A stretch of DNA of 38,385 bases, taken from the IMG/VR virus record IMGVR_UViG_3300042879_002665, positions 1 through 38,385 of that record; one strand, 5' to 3'. Position 1 is the first letter of the stretch. Each line of letters starts with the position of its first letter. The notes below the pieces were generated by a model. It was not told the DNA's origin. It saw only the letters and a list, made by a program, of their open reading frames with translations, and did no database searches. Both the position numbers and the translations under genes were made by a program. The stretch is from a virus. Below, piece by piece: positions 9,701 to 17,378 of the stretch.

Positions 9701-10179
9701 TGAGTGCCACCACAAATTCCAATATATGAAAGATTAGTTATGCTATATCTAACTGTTATATCTTCACTTTGTGAACTTGAAGAAATACCTACGATCTGCA
9801 ATTCCTGATTGAAAGAACTTGTCGTTATTCCTCTGAATTGTAAAACGGGGATTAATCCTTCATCTTCATATGTTAATCCATAAAACGCAGAATAACCATC
9901 TCCAGCAATATTTTCACCATCTGCAAACAAATAATATGCTCCATCTGGAGCATCTATACTTGGTCCAATTGCACTTGTATCATCATCAAAAATAGTAACA
10001 ATATTTCCAGAAGAATTTAAAGTCATTCCAGAAATATTCGCACCAGTATTTCCAGTAGACCCAGTAGATCCAGAAAAACCTCTTACTCCAGTTTTTCCTA
10101 TCGGACCAGTGTTTCCTGTTGGACCAGTTATGCCAATGTACTTGGCATTTGTTATGTGGCTACTTCCATATATTGCCAT
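6757..10179 (-). CDS. Collagen-like, Cys-module adhesin with Lcl/DUF1566-type C-terminal domain
   Basis: 1140 residues, starting at ATG 10179, which overlaps the upstream stop as TAATG. After MAIYGSSHITNAKYIGI come collagen-like triplets GPTGNTGPIGKTG (about 18-50), a beta-rich region to about 365, Cys modules (about 370-570; CCKVC, GVCCI, GACCDG, GGCCYQGNC), a short poly-Gly linker, and a long C-terminal domain. The end has Lcl/DUF1566-type marks: RWYVPSIDELAYIAYN near 943, WSSTKTF near 990 and ELRPVRMIRC near 1073. It shares architecture with the downstream 1025-residue gene, so the two look like diverged duplicates. Probable tail-attached adhesin; the target is unknown. Assignment rests on motifs recalled from the family, not on a search. 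Confidence 0.85.
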   Translation of the reverse strand: MAIYGSSHITNAKYIGITGPTGNTGPIGKTGVRGFSGSTGSTGNTGANISGMTLNSSGNIVTIFDDDTSAIGPSIDAPDGAYYLFADGENIAGDGYSAFYGLTYEDEGLIPVLQFRGITTSSFNQELQIVGISSSSQSEDITVRYSITNLSYIGICGGTQGQLIIQKVGNYFYGLTGTNYDKINQTVDLQVQNYGERVKFVRPTIKDFIDSGGESAGTYIYWPIDYTEGNIFILNSYWDEVVDGEEVFAQIVLVKEPPRSDTAKGITIIVPPGITSSETVFTGYATTDNLTGGITLSADPNIDSYNISWPLTYPPCLTTGLDVINMISFDGLWYANYGIYDSNTSQVDWDIIYNNCAGSVDLPDPDVTGLCCKVCDIAGSFISTDSACDKMGNEYVFFPGESLESGCKLCAGPDGASMGVCCIIRETDAGSVYESSTVNPCQCSRSAGSDRFKWTELSDVVSEGCIDCEKLFNDVGACCDGGVGCTQLTKQDCDSTYGIFSQAGLKCKCPDDNPTQLICDKTNPNGTTGGCCYQGNCTNVANGTLCQGTWYGSGTLCNEAPDWLVAACVPSGGGGGGEVFVPNFTDNGGPYPIIKSDGTITNLFAGDYFAGGIVVGVFNPNGATCWGNTAHGGLGTETEDNSSSSQFNRLNSGSEKICRQYQSVAMGQGYGFTTDTIINNERSYKDAWILIVSNRHVAFQQKSPANNQNNSFEVIPRTSGGSSTNPNQSSNIPNPTWPTVVSPDGTINYQYNFATRFIWGHGGTSSTNAFDDNFDGTFDTKFDPGADSCYAILPDAFIACDGFYGATFNGEITYVGNSTSFNLCSEDGDQCINCNLDPLSKIKKGVQSNLYTQNGWYTRNWGIRNTCMMGAAECAHYFLKTGNGLGGNYSGYGQYYGASGDFVSGFTGATHSTAMEGISVWNRTYWNDYDPILDDYPQLSRWYVPSIDELAYIAYNCINPTRSLQSKFGLYSGEKIGSGAAGPNTDWVWSSTKTFDENVVRQYNATSVDVTNSDVNSEGEQAVQAIDTPALTTNRFTKAWAIQFDQGPPGFEETTGLNKYKIKKADCYRDEYELRPVRMIRCDQKYYNNESPEDLRNNVWFVPKLTPAAIITGQYQRGVTYSSTTNTTEPGELLSVYRNP

Positions 10180-11291
10180 TACATTCTCAATCTTTCTTCT
10201 ATTGCTTCTAATCTATCATTAAGGTCTGTAATATAAGTCTCTACATTTATTGGGGTTGAACCAACAAATAATTCATTTGCTGTGATTGAAGAAGTAGTAT
10301 CGATTGTAGTAGGAATACTAACTCGTAATCCTGTATCTTTAACTCGTAGTCCTATCTTTATAGTTTGTGATGACTGTAATATACTTCCATCATTTGCATT
10401 TACAACTAATTGTTGTGGTAATGATATGATTGGAGTATATACCGAATAAACTTCAGATGCTGTTACTGTTTTGTTAACTCCATTTATTGATGCGTATTTA
10501 TTAGTAGATGCTAAATCTGCTCCTGGAGTTTTTGTAACATAAATGTAATTATTAATAGAATCTACTGCTTTTATCTTTCCAGAATATGAAGAATTTGATT
10601 GCGTAACAATTTTATCAACATTTACACCCGATGTAGAATTCACGGTTAATCTTTCAACATATCCATATTGTGTTGAAAATTTTTCATAAAAATCTGGATA
10701 ATCTGCAATTGGCAAATCGTGAGATATTGATGCATCCACATAACCTTCTTCGAATGCAGAAGTTCCTATTAACATTCTCAAATCACCCGCGGGAACTTCA
10801 GATTCACTAGTTCCAAGTATATCTCCACCAACTTTATATCCTAAGTAGTTTACAATAACTCCTGTAAATGAACCATGTGGGGAAGATTGGTATATTGGTT
10901 TTACTATATGATCTAAATTTGTTGGTGCTAAATTTTGTAATGTACCAGCAGTTAGACCACTAAGAAAGTAAATATCATTTCCACCACCACCGCCACCAGA
11001 ACCCATATCAACCAAACTTGTACCAGTAAGTGTTATGGAACCATAAATTACAACATTAAATTTATTAATGGCACTATCGTAACTTTCTATTACGCCAAAT
11101 ACTTCAGCACTCACAGCAGTGTCTGCTTTTGATGCAGTGTATCCAGTAGATCCAACATCATAGCGAATAACATTACCTAAAGTTAGTCCAGAAACATAAT
11201 CTATAGTTGTGGAAAGTCTAGAACCACCTAAACTAACATTTAGTGCATTGATTGATGATATTATGTTCGAACTATTGCTGCAACTTGGCAT
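10179..11291 (-). CDS. Short tail-fibre-like structural protein with C-terminal coiled coil
   Basis: 370 residues. The N-terminal half contains a module (about 30-155: GNVIRYDVGSTGYTASKA ... AEVFGVIES ... IYFLSGLTAG ... KPIYQ) that is clearly related to a module in the upstream 802-residue fibre gene, which has GSVIRITSSGYTAARG, AEVVGVLSE, IYFLSPVTAG and KPVLM in the same order. A short Gly-rich linker interrupts it. The middle is beta-rich and the last 20 or so residues (LNDRLEAIEERLRM) suggest a trimeric coiled coil. This is consistent with a fibre or collar subunit that joins longer adhesins to the baseplate. The stop overlaps the ATG of the next gene (TAATG). No named T4 homologue is recognisable. 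Confidence 0.7.
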   Translation of the reverse strand: MPSCSNSSNIISSINALNVSLGGSRLSTTIDYVSGLTLGNVIRYDVGSTGYTASKADTAVSAEVFGVIESYDSAINKFNVVIYGSITLTGTSLVDMGSGGGGGGNDIYFLSGLTAGTLQNLAPTNLDHIVKPIYQSSPHGSFTGVIVNYLGYKVGGDILGTSESEVPAGDLRMLIGTSAFEEGYVDASISHDLPIADYPDFYEKFSTQYGYVERLTVNSTSGVNVDKIVTQSNSSYSGKIKAVDSINNYIYVTKTPGADLASTNKYASINGVNKTVTASEVYSVYTPIISLPQQLVVNANDGSILQSSQTIKIGLRVKDTGLRVSIPTTIDTTSSITANELFVGSTPINVETYITDLNDRLEAIEERLRM

Positions 11292-11303
11292 TTATTGCTC
11301 CGA

Positions 11304-13712
11304 TTATATTGGATAACTTGCATCTGCTACTACATGACAACTTATTACATCATATGGAACCACACCTTCCATAGCAATTATCTTAATAGTGGTTTCATCT
11401 TGTTTTGTCGATACTGTTGGATTTCCTAATGTAGTTGTTCTATTAACATTATTAAATCCTTTGGTTCCTGCTGTATTCTTGAGATCTCTAGTGGCAGTAA
11501 CATTATACATTTCTGGATAAGTTATAGTTCCTGTTGGTGAATATATTGTAACTGTTGGAACTTCTCTCATTGTTGTTGGAAGTTTCAATAATCCATATGG
11601 AGTTCCTGGCAAATATTGGAAAGTGAAAGCATTAAGATCTGGATCTACTTCATTCTCCATAGTTTCAGAACCAATTGTTTGATTTTGTTTATATGTTGAA
11701 TAATAATATCTTTGCGCTTTTTTCAATTTCTCATCATAAGATTCAAACTTATGAACTGGATTTGCATATTGACCTTTGTATACAACAAATGATGCTAAAC
11801 TTGTAAATATATTTGAAGATGTTGGAGTTGTTGTATCATACAAATCAACAACCATAGGATTCATATCAATTCCAATTTCGACATATCCATCATCGTAGTT
11901 TGTCGAAACTGTTCCGATATGATCAGAGTAATCAAAAGTATATTTTGTCCAAGTTGTTGTGCTTGTGAGTGAACCTATAATTTCTTTACTAAGTTGAGAT
12001 CCACCACCATATTTTGCCAGATAGACATTAATTTGATGTCCATTTGTAGATGTTTTTAGATAAAAACTTACAGTAAATGGTTTCTCATTAAACGCATCCA
12101 CACCTTCAAAAACATGTCCAACCGAGAATGAACCAGTTGGTCCAGAACCTGATGGTCCTGCAATGAATTTTATTTCTGCACAAGTTTGAGGATTTCCTTC
12201 TATTTCTGTACTTCCAAAATCTATTCCAGTTTTACCAACAAATGCAGTTATAGTTCCCGAAGAATCTATTCTTCTAATCCAGTTATCTGCAAAATAAACA
12301 TCATCCGTTCCTGTATATCTAGAAGTATTTCCAACATTTCTGTTCCATATTGAATAATCTCCATTGAATGCATAATTAATATTATCTTGTATAATATCTG
12401 TTGAGTCAGATCTTCTAAGTGCTGCTTGTCCAGATGGAGATGATCCAGGACTTGAAATTGTAACATTTGCTCTTGGATTTACAAAATATTTTGTTGGATT
12501 ATTTTCAAATGCAGCACCAGCACTAAAGACAGGAGAAGATATTCCAAAGTAAGAACCTTGAACATTTCCAGAATCGTGTCTTTGTAATTGATTTGCTCCT
12601 GTTGTTATATTATAAGTTGCACCAACACCTTGAGATCTTATAGGATTATTGAATATCCAGAATCCTGCTGCTGTTGCTCCTCTTGTTGATACAGTTTTTG
12701 GAATCGTTGATGAGAATCCTCTGGTTACTATTTCATATGTTAATGTTCCAGCATTGTCTGTAATATTTTGTATCATACCAACGCAGAAATCATCTTCCCA
12801 CGGAAGTATAGAATATTGTGAATACCACAAATCTGGGTTTGGTTCATAATACAAATCTATCATCATTTGATAATTGCCAGATAAAAACCATCCATTGATT
12901 GCAGTTCTTCCAGTGTCTGCCAAGTATCCCTTGAAGAAAGTAGATCCATTTATGATATTTGGTGCAAATGATAAGTACATTCCAGCGGAGAAACCATAAT
13001 TTCTAGGATCTACTGGAGAAGTAGAAAATGCAACAGTTATAATATTAGAACCAGAAATTCCTGGTCCTAATTCTGAACTGTATAGGTAATTTCCTCTGTA
13101 TTGCAATACAATTCCTGATGTTTCTCCAAGACCCATCAAAACTGGTTTTGAAACCTGACCAACTGTATTTGGTTCTGTTGTTGTGACATTACCAGCTGTT
13201 ACAGGACTTAAAAAGTAAATGCACCCTGGAGAAAGTGTAGAACCTGCTACTCCTGTAAAATCACCATCGATTTTGCCAAGCAAAGTTACAACTGAATAGT
13301 TTGTAGTTCTCTCGGATAAAACTCCTACAACCTCAGCAGAATCTGGATCATCTCCTCTTGCAGCAGTATATCCAGAAGAAGTAATTCTAATTACAGATCC
13401 GAATGTATATCCAGTAGTTCCAGATGTAATTCCAGTAATTCTATATGATGTTTTTGGAAGAGTTACACTTCCAGTAAAATTAATAGAACCAGCAAATGTC
13501 AATCCTGCTTGAATTGTGCTTGATGTTCCACCAATTGAAAATGAAGCAAGTCCAGTTGTAGCACCTATAGTTACAAGAACTCCATCGCCACTTGTAGCAC
13601 CTGAGATCTGTAATTGATTCAATTTTGCTATGATTTCATTATTTTCTTTATTGAACCAATCATAGAAAGTTGAATTTCCTGTTAACTGTGATATTGCGTC
13701 GGTAAATGCCAT
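11304..13712 (-). CDS. Tail-fibre-like protein with carbohydrate-binding-type domain
   Basis: 802 residues. Begins MAFTDAISQLTGNSTFYDWFNKENNEIIAKLN, a helical lead common in baseplate-attached fibres, then beta-rich segments including the GSVIRITSSGYTAARG...IYFLSPVTAG module shared with the 370-residue gene downstream. From about residue 447 (YAFNGDYSIWNRNVG ... YFADNWIRR ... KPFTVSFYLKTS) the pattern resembles CBM_4_9-like jelly-roll domains often found in phage fibres, followed by a region beginning KAQRYYYSTYKQNQ that is typical of the ends of such proteins. It probably binds host-surface glycans. The ATG follows the upstream stop with one base between (TAA A ATG). The carbohydrate-binding call is by pattern only. 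Confidence 0.72.
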   Translation of the reverse strand: MAFTDAISQLTGNSTFYDWFNKENNEIIAKLNQLQISGATSGDGVLVTIGATTGLASFSIGGTSSTIQAGLTFAGSINFTGSVTLPKTSYRITGITSGTTGYTFGSVIRITSSGYTAARGDDPDSAEVVGVLSERTTNYSVVTLLGKIDGDFTGVAGSTLSPGCIYFLSPVTAGNVTTTEPNTVGQVSKPVLMGLGETSGIVLQYRGNYLYSSELGPGISGSNIITVAFSTSPVDPRNYGFSAGMYLSFAPNIINGSTFFKGYLADTGRTAINGWFLSGNYQMMIDLYYEPNPDLWYSQYSILPWEDDFCVGMIQNITDNAGTLTYEIVTRGFSSTIPKTVSTRGATAAGFWIFNNPIRSQGVGATYNITTGANQLQRHDSGNVQGSYFGISSPVFSAGAAFENNPTKYFVNPRANVTISSPGSSPSGQAALRRSDSTDIIQDNINYAFNGDYSIWNRNVGNTSRYTGTDDVYFADNWIRRIDSSGTITAFVGKTGIDFGSTEIEGNPQTCAEIKFIAGPSGSGPTGSFSVGHVFEGVDAFNEKPFTVSFYLKTSTNGHQINVYLAKYGGGSQLSKEIIGSLTSTTTWTKYTFDYSDHIGTVSTNYDDGYVEIGIDMNPMVVDLYDTTTPTSSNIFTSLASFVVYKGQYANPVHKFESYDEKLKKAQRYYYSTYKQNQTIGSETMENEVDPDLNAFTFQYLPGTPYGLLKLPTTMREVPTVTIYSPTGTITYPEMYNVTATRDLKNTAGTKGFNNVNRTTTLGNPTVSTKQDETTIKIIAMEGVVPYDVISCHVVADASYPI

Positions 13713-13713
13713 T

Positions 13714-14457
13714 TTATTGTCCCGTTGTTATTGCTATTTGTTGATTATCAAGAAAATATGCTGCAAGTGTATCTGTTCCTGTTTTGCTAATGTAAATAAT
13801 AGGCCTAATACCATCATTTCCAACGGCATTTAATCTACTTTCAAAATCATCGGTATCATTAGTGAATGAAATTTTTAAACGAGAAGCACCACATGTATTT
13901 GCTTGACCAACAAGTGATCCATCAGAATTATCCCGAAGTGTATCATCTTCTGTTTCAGAACATGTAGAATCTGGACAACAATTAATTACTTCTTTATTTA
14001 ACAAGTATCCAATATAATATTGTCCAGCACCACCTAATGAAAATGTTTTTTCATTAGTGCCTGTTGCATCTTGATTCTTATATATCCAATGAGACATATT
14101 ACTTTCAGGATCTGTCCATAGATACCATCCATTTTCAAATGTAATAGTTACAGAAGTTATTGAATTTGTTGTTCCATTATTTACAATTGATACTTGTGTA
14201 GGATCTAATGGGATTAATCCTTGCCAAAATGGTATTTTATAACCCAAAGAAGACCAAGCACTATTCATTCTTTGTGTTAGATTTAAATTTATAAAAAACA
14301 ATTCTTGAATTTCATTCAACTCTGATGCCTGTAATGCATAACCAGGATTAAATCCAAGAGCAAAATAATTTTTATTTGCAGTTTCAGAATACTGTCTGCC
14401 TATTCTACTATTAAATGGAATTTGTTCTAGTGGTGCTTTATTAAATGGAAAAAACAT
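13714..14457 (-). CDS. Baseplate or fibre-connector protein
   Basis: 247 residues, start ATG 14457 directly abutting the upstream TAA (TAAATG). The N-terminal region has FNPGYALQASELNEIQELFF, a motif I associate with phage baseplate or connector proteins of the DUF4815 type. A CCPDSTCSETEDD segment lies near residue 160. Its place, immediately after the gp8-like gene and before the fibres, matches T4 gene 9, the connector between baseplate and long tail fibres. Whether it is a true gp9 analogue cannot be told from sequence alone. No membrane segment or signal peptide is seen. Confidence 0.6.
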   Translation of the reverse strand: MFFPFNKAPLEQIPFNSRIGRQYSETANKNYFALGFNPGYALQASELNEIQELFFINLNLTQRMNSAWSSLGYKIPFWQGLIPLDPTQVSIVNNGTTNSITSVTITFENGWYLWTDPESNMSHWIYKNQDATGTNEKTFSLGGAGQYYIGYLLNKEVINCCPDSTCSETEDDTLRDNSDGSLVGQANTCGASRLKISFTNDTDDFESRLNAVGNDGIRPIIYISKTGTDTLAAYFLDNQQIAITTGQ

Positions 14458-16212
14458 TTACATTCCTTTTACGATATTTATACGAATAATTACAGAGTCT
14501 GTATCTGCAACATTTAAATTTGAACTGAGTTTTGTTGTTGATAAAATTTTGCCAGAATATTGAATAAAATCTGGTTGTTCTAAAATAGAATCTATTGTTG
14601 AATTTACTTTTGGAGAAGTTCCTTTTGGACCTGATATTCCCTTTCCTACCAATTCAGTTGCACGATTATAGACTATATTTTTTATTTCAATATCCGTAGT
14701 TTTTGCACCTTCATCCGTAGTAACTACCCCACCCATTAACACATCAGTCAATGAATTTGTAGTTCCTTCGACATCGTAAACTTCATCTACCAATGGTAAT
14801 AATGATGCAGAAGCAGGATTTGAAACTTGAACCTTTGTAGTTGTTCTAAAAATTACATCTCTCTTTTTATTCAAATTAGATCCAGATGTTACTTCGGTGG
14901 AACCGCATATTCCTATTGGATTTTCAATTAAACCAAAGAAATTTATATTATCTGGTATTCCTATTCCTGCTTGTTGGATTGATTGTTTTTCTAACCTAGC
15001 ATCTACCATTACATGTTGGGCGTTTAAAACAGTAACAGGATCAAATGCTAACCCATCTATGGTGTCTAAATTTATTGAAATGGATGATAATAATTGACTT
15101 TTATCTAAATCTTCAGTCAATATTGATGAGTCAATATCTAGTGTTATATCCTTATATCCAGATCCAGGATCTACAACTTCAATTCCTTTTAATATATTAT
15201 TTCCAGATGCATCTATAAATGTTTTTAATTTAATGATTCCACCCGAACCACTATTACTTATAATTGAAATTTGGGGATTAGATGAATTTAAAATTAATTG
15301 GTTATTAGTAAATCCACTCAGATCTATGAATGCTGAAACTATTGATCCTTCATCTAGATCATCGTTTTCATTTATTTGATATAAATGATAATATGGTGAT
15401 GCACTAGATAATTCATTATTTGATATCAATTGACCCACTAAAGTATAAGGATCATTTATTGTTATTGAAGAAGAAACTGTCTCTCCATCGGAATAAAACT
15501 TTGAAACAAATTGATCATTGTCTTTCATAAAATAATAACAATCACTACATGAAATATTTTCAGCAGTTGTGAACAAGTCACCTTTTAAATATTCAAATGT
15601 TCCAGCATCATCATCTGTACTTAATGCAACTTTTGAATATATTGCACATTGACCTATTTCCGATGTTCCACATACACCACAAAATGATTGTACCATTTCT
15701 AAATTTGTAGATTGTGATCCAGAGTCAAAAATATCAAAAGATACTACAGGTATCCATTTTGCAGAAACAAATCTTTCAAGAGAACCTGTTATTTTATATA
15801 AAACTTTCCACGAATATCCATCAGAATATTTTACAGTCCCAGATGTGTGTGTTGGTCTTACTTTAGAAATACCATATCCAATTTTATCAGTTCTATTATC
15901 TTCATTATCTGATATACAAAGATATACATATCCAGTTTGATTGTTGTATGCGTAAAAATTTCCAGTATTTTCCTCTAATGAACTCCAGGGAGTATATGGA
16001 TTTTGTTGAGTCCATTTTATGTTTCTAACAACGGGAATAACACTATTCTGCCCAACTCTGACTGAAAAATCAGAATTGTTCCAGATTTCTGTAGTCGTTT
16101 GAGAAGAATTTGATAAAGAATCACTGGAATTTGAACCAACAAAAACAAATAATTGTTTTTTGGATCCAGTATCTGTTACAAATTTTTTAGCATTGTTACT
16201 TTTGGTGCTCAT
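14458..16212 (-). CDS. gp8: Baseplate wedge protein, gp8-like
   Basis: 584 residues against 334 for T4 gp8. The N-terminal half has the layout I expect for gp8: TWIWNN-like entry (here TTEIWNNSDFSV), PYTPWSS, YVYLCISDN, then KYSDGYSWKVLYKI followed by ERFVSAKWIPV, resembling the DGYVWEYLFEI...IVVPWP stretch of T4 gp8. The C-terminal extension is beta-rich and Asn/Ser-rich. It sits directly after the gp7-like gene, as in T4. In T4, gp8 dimers form part of each of the six baseplate wedges and take part in sheath-contraction triggering. A CGVCGTSEIGQC segment is an unusual cysteine cluster for this family. Family identity is likely but not certain. Confidence 0.62.
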   Translation of the reverse strand: MSTKSNNAKKFVTDTGSKKQLFVFVGSNSSDSLSNSSQTTTEIWNNSDFSVRVGQNSVIPVVRNIKWTQQNPYTPWSSLEENTGNFYAYNNQTGYVYLCISDNEDNRTDKIGYGISKVRPTHTSGTVKYSDGYSWKVLYKITGSLERFVSAKWIPVVSFDIFDSGSQSTNLEMVQSFCGVCGTSEIGQCAIYSKVALSTDDDAGTFEYLKGDLFTTAENISCSDCYYFMKDNDQFVSKFYSDGETVSSSITINDPYTLVGQLISNNELSSASPYYHLYQINENDDLDEGSIVSAFIDLSGFTNNQLILNSSNPQISIISNSGSGGIIKLKTFIDASGNNILKGIEVVDPGSGYKDITLDIDSSILTEDLDKSQLLSSISINLDTIDGLAFDPVTVLNAQHVMVDARLEKQSIQQAGIGIPDNINFFGLIENPIGICGSTEVTSGSNLNKKRDVIFRTTTKVQVSNPASASLLPLVDEVYDVEGTTNSLTDVLMGGVVTTDEGAKTTDIEIKNIVYNRATELVGKGISGPKGTSPKVNSTIDSILEQPDFIQYSGKILSTTKLSSNLNVADTDSVIIRINIVKGM

Positions 16213-16223
16213 TTATTTCTCTT

Positions 16224-17378
16224 TTAGGTGCAAGAATTTCCATAATTTGGAGATCCTAAATCGCTAGGATAACACAATTCTAACATTGTGCTTATATTTA
16301 TATCTTTAAAGTTAAAGACATTTGTTTGTTCTCCCCAACTTGGAAACAAATATGTTGATGCTGAGAATCCTCCAGTATAAACAATACCACAACATCCAGT
16401 TGATGCTGTAAGACCAACAAATGTAATTCCTTCGGGTGGAGGAGTCCAACCATTAATGTATATTCCAAGAGTTGATCCAGAATAATCAAATGATATTCCG
16501 TATGGGGCATAGTTTTTTAGTAGAGGCAATTCACAAACAAATGGTATAGTTTCATCATATGTTGGTCCTTGATAATCATCAAGAGTTTTTTCAAACACTA
16601 CTTTCAATCCAGCAGGATGAACCATATCTTTGTATATGTCTTTATATTCAGTAGCAACCAAACCCACTTTCAAAAGATATGACCAATCTTGAATCCAATT
16701 GCTGTCTTGGAATCTAGAAAAATTTAAATAACTACCACTCAGAGTTCCGATGTCTTCATATAGACCAGTATTTCCTGGAAATTTAAAATTTTCATCATAA
16801 AACTTACCACCATTAAGTCTTAATATTAATTTTTTAGGAACTTCAATTGATATTTGATCCTCGTCAATACCAAATAATTTTATAAAAAAGTATTTAATTC
16901 CATCTTCTGTAGTTTTTTTGTGATAAAATGCTCTGCGAATTCCATTTAAAAATTTTCTAAGATTTTCTTCCTTTACTAATCCACCATTTTTTTCTAAAAC
17001 CTTAGAATCAAACCCAGAAGCATATATTTGTGCCAATCTTTCTAAAAACACAGATCTGGTTTTGTCTATATCAATTATATCTAAAAATCTTTTGCTCAAT
17101 TCATAATTTGCACCTTCTGGATTATCACAATACAACCAATCATAATATTTTTGTATAAAATCAAAAATGGTTATTCCAGAATACCCTTCATTTTCTAAAT
17201 CTTGTTTTTCAAAAATAATCCAAAGAGGTATTTGATCTGTTATATCATAATTTCTAGGGCATTTAGATTGATTGAATAATAAAGTCTTCAGATCTTCCAA
17301 TAGATCATAATAAGAATCACCTAATCTATAGTTTAATGTTTGTGGTTGATCGTTGCTTATAATCGTGGGTATCATCAT
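16224..17378 (-). CDS. gp7: Baseplate wedge protein, gp7 position
   Basis: 384 residues. ATG at 17378 overlaps the gp6 stop as ATGA. The N-terminal half is helical (FDFIQKYYDWLYC, LDIIDIDKTRSVFLERLAQIYASG, LRKFLNGIRRAFYHKKTTEDG), a pattern typical of wedge proteins found next to gp6 in marine T4-like phages. The C-terminal half is beta-rich with DDYQGPTYDETIP and ends in a Cys-containing tail. Length is far below T4 gp7 (1032 residues), so it may be a reduced gp7 or a substitute. In T4, gp7 joins gp10, gp8, gp6 and gp53 in the wedge. The name follows position between gp6 and gp8-like genes more than sequence. Confidence 0.55.
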   Translation of the reverse strand: MMIPTIISNDQPQTLNYRLGDSYYDLLEDLKTLLFNQSKCPRNYDITDQIPLWIIFEKQDLENEGYSGITIFDFIQKYYDWLYCDNPEGANYELSKRFLDIIDIDKTRSVFLERLAQIYASGFDSKVLEKNGGLVKEENLRKFLNGIRRAFYHKKTTEDGIKYFFIKLFGIDEDQISIEVPKKLILRLNGGKFYDENFKFPGNTGLYEDIGTLSGSYLNFSRFQDSNWIQDWSYLLKVGLVATEYKDIYKDMVHPAGLKVVFEKTLDDYQGPTYDETIPFVCELPLLKNYAPYGISFDYSGSTLGIYINGWTPPPEGITFVGLTASTGCCGIVYTGGFSASTYLFPSWGEQTNVFNFKDINISTMLELCYPSDLGSPNYGNSCT

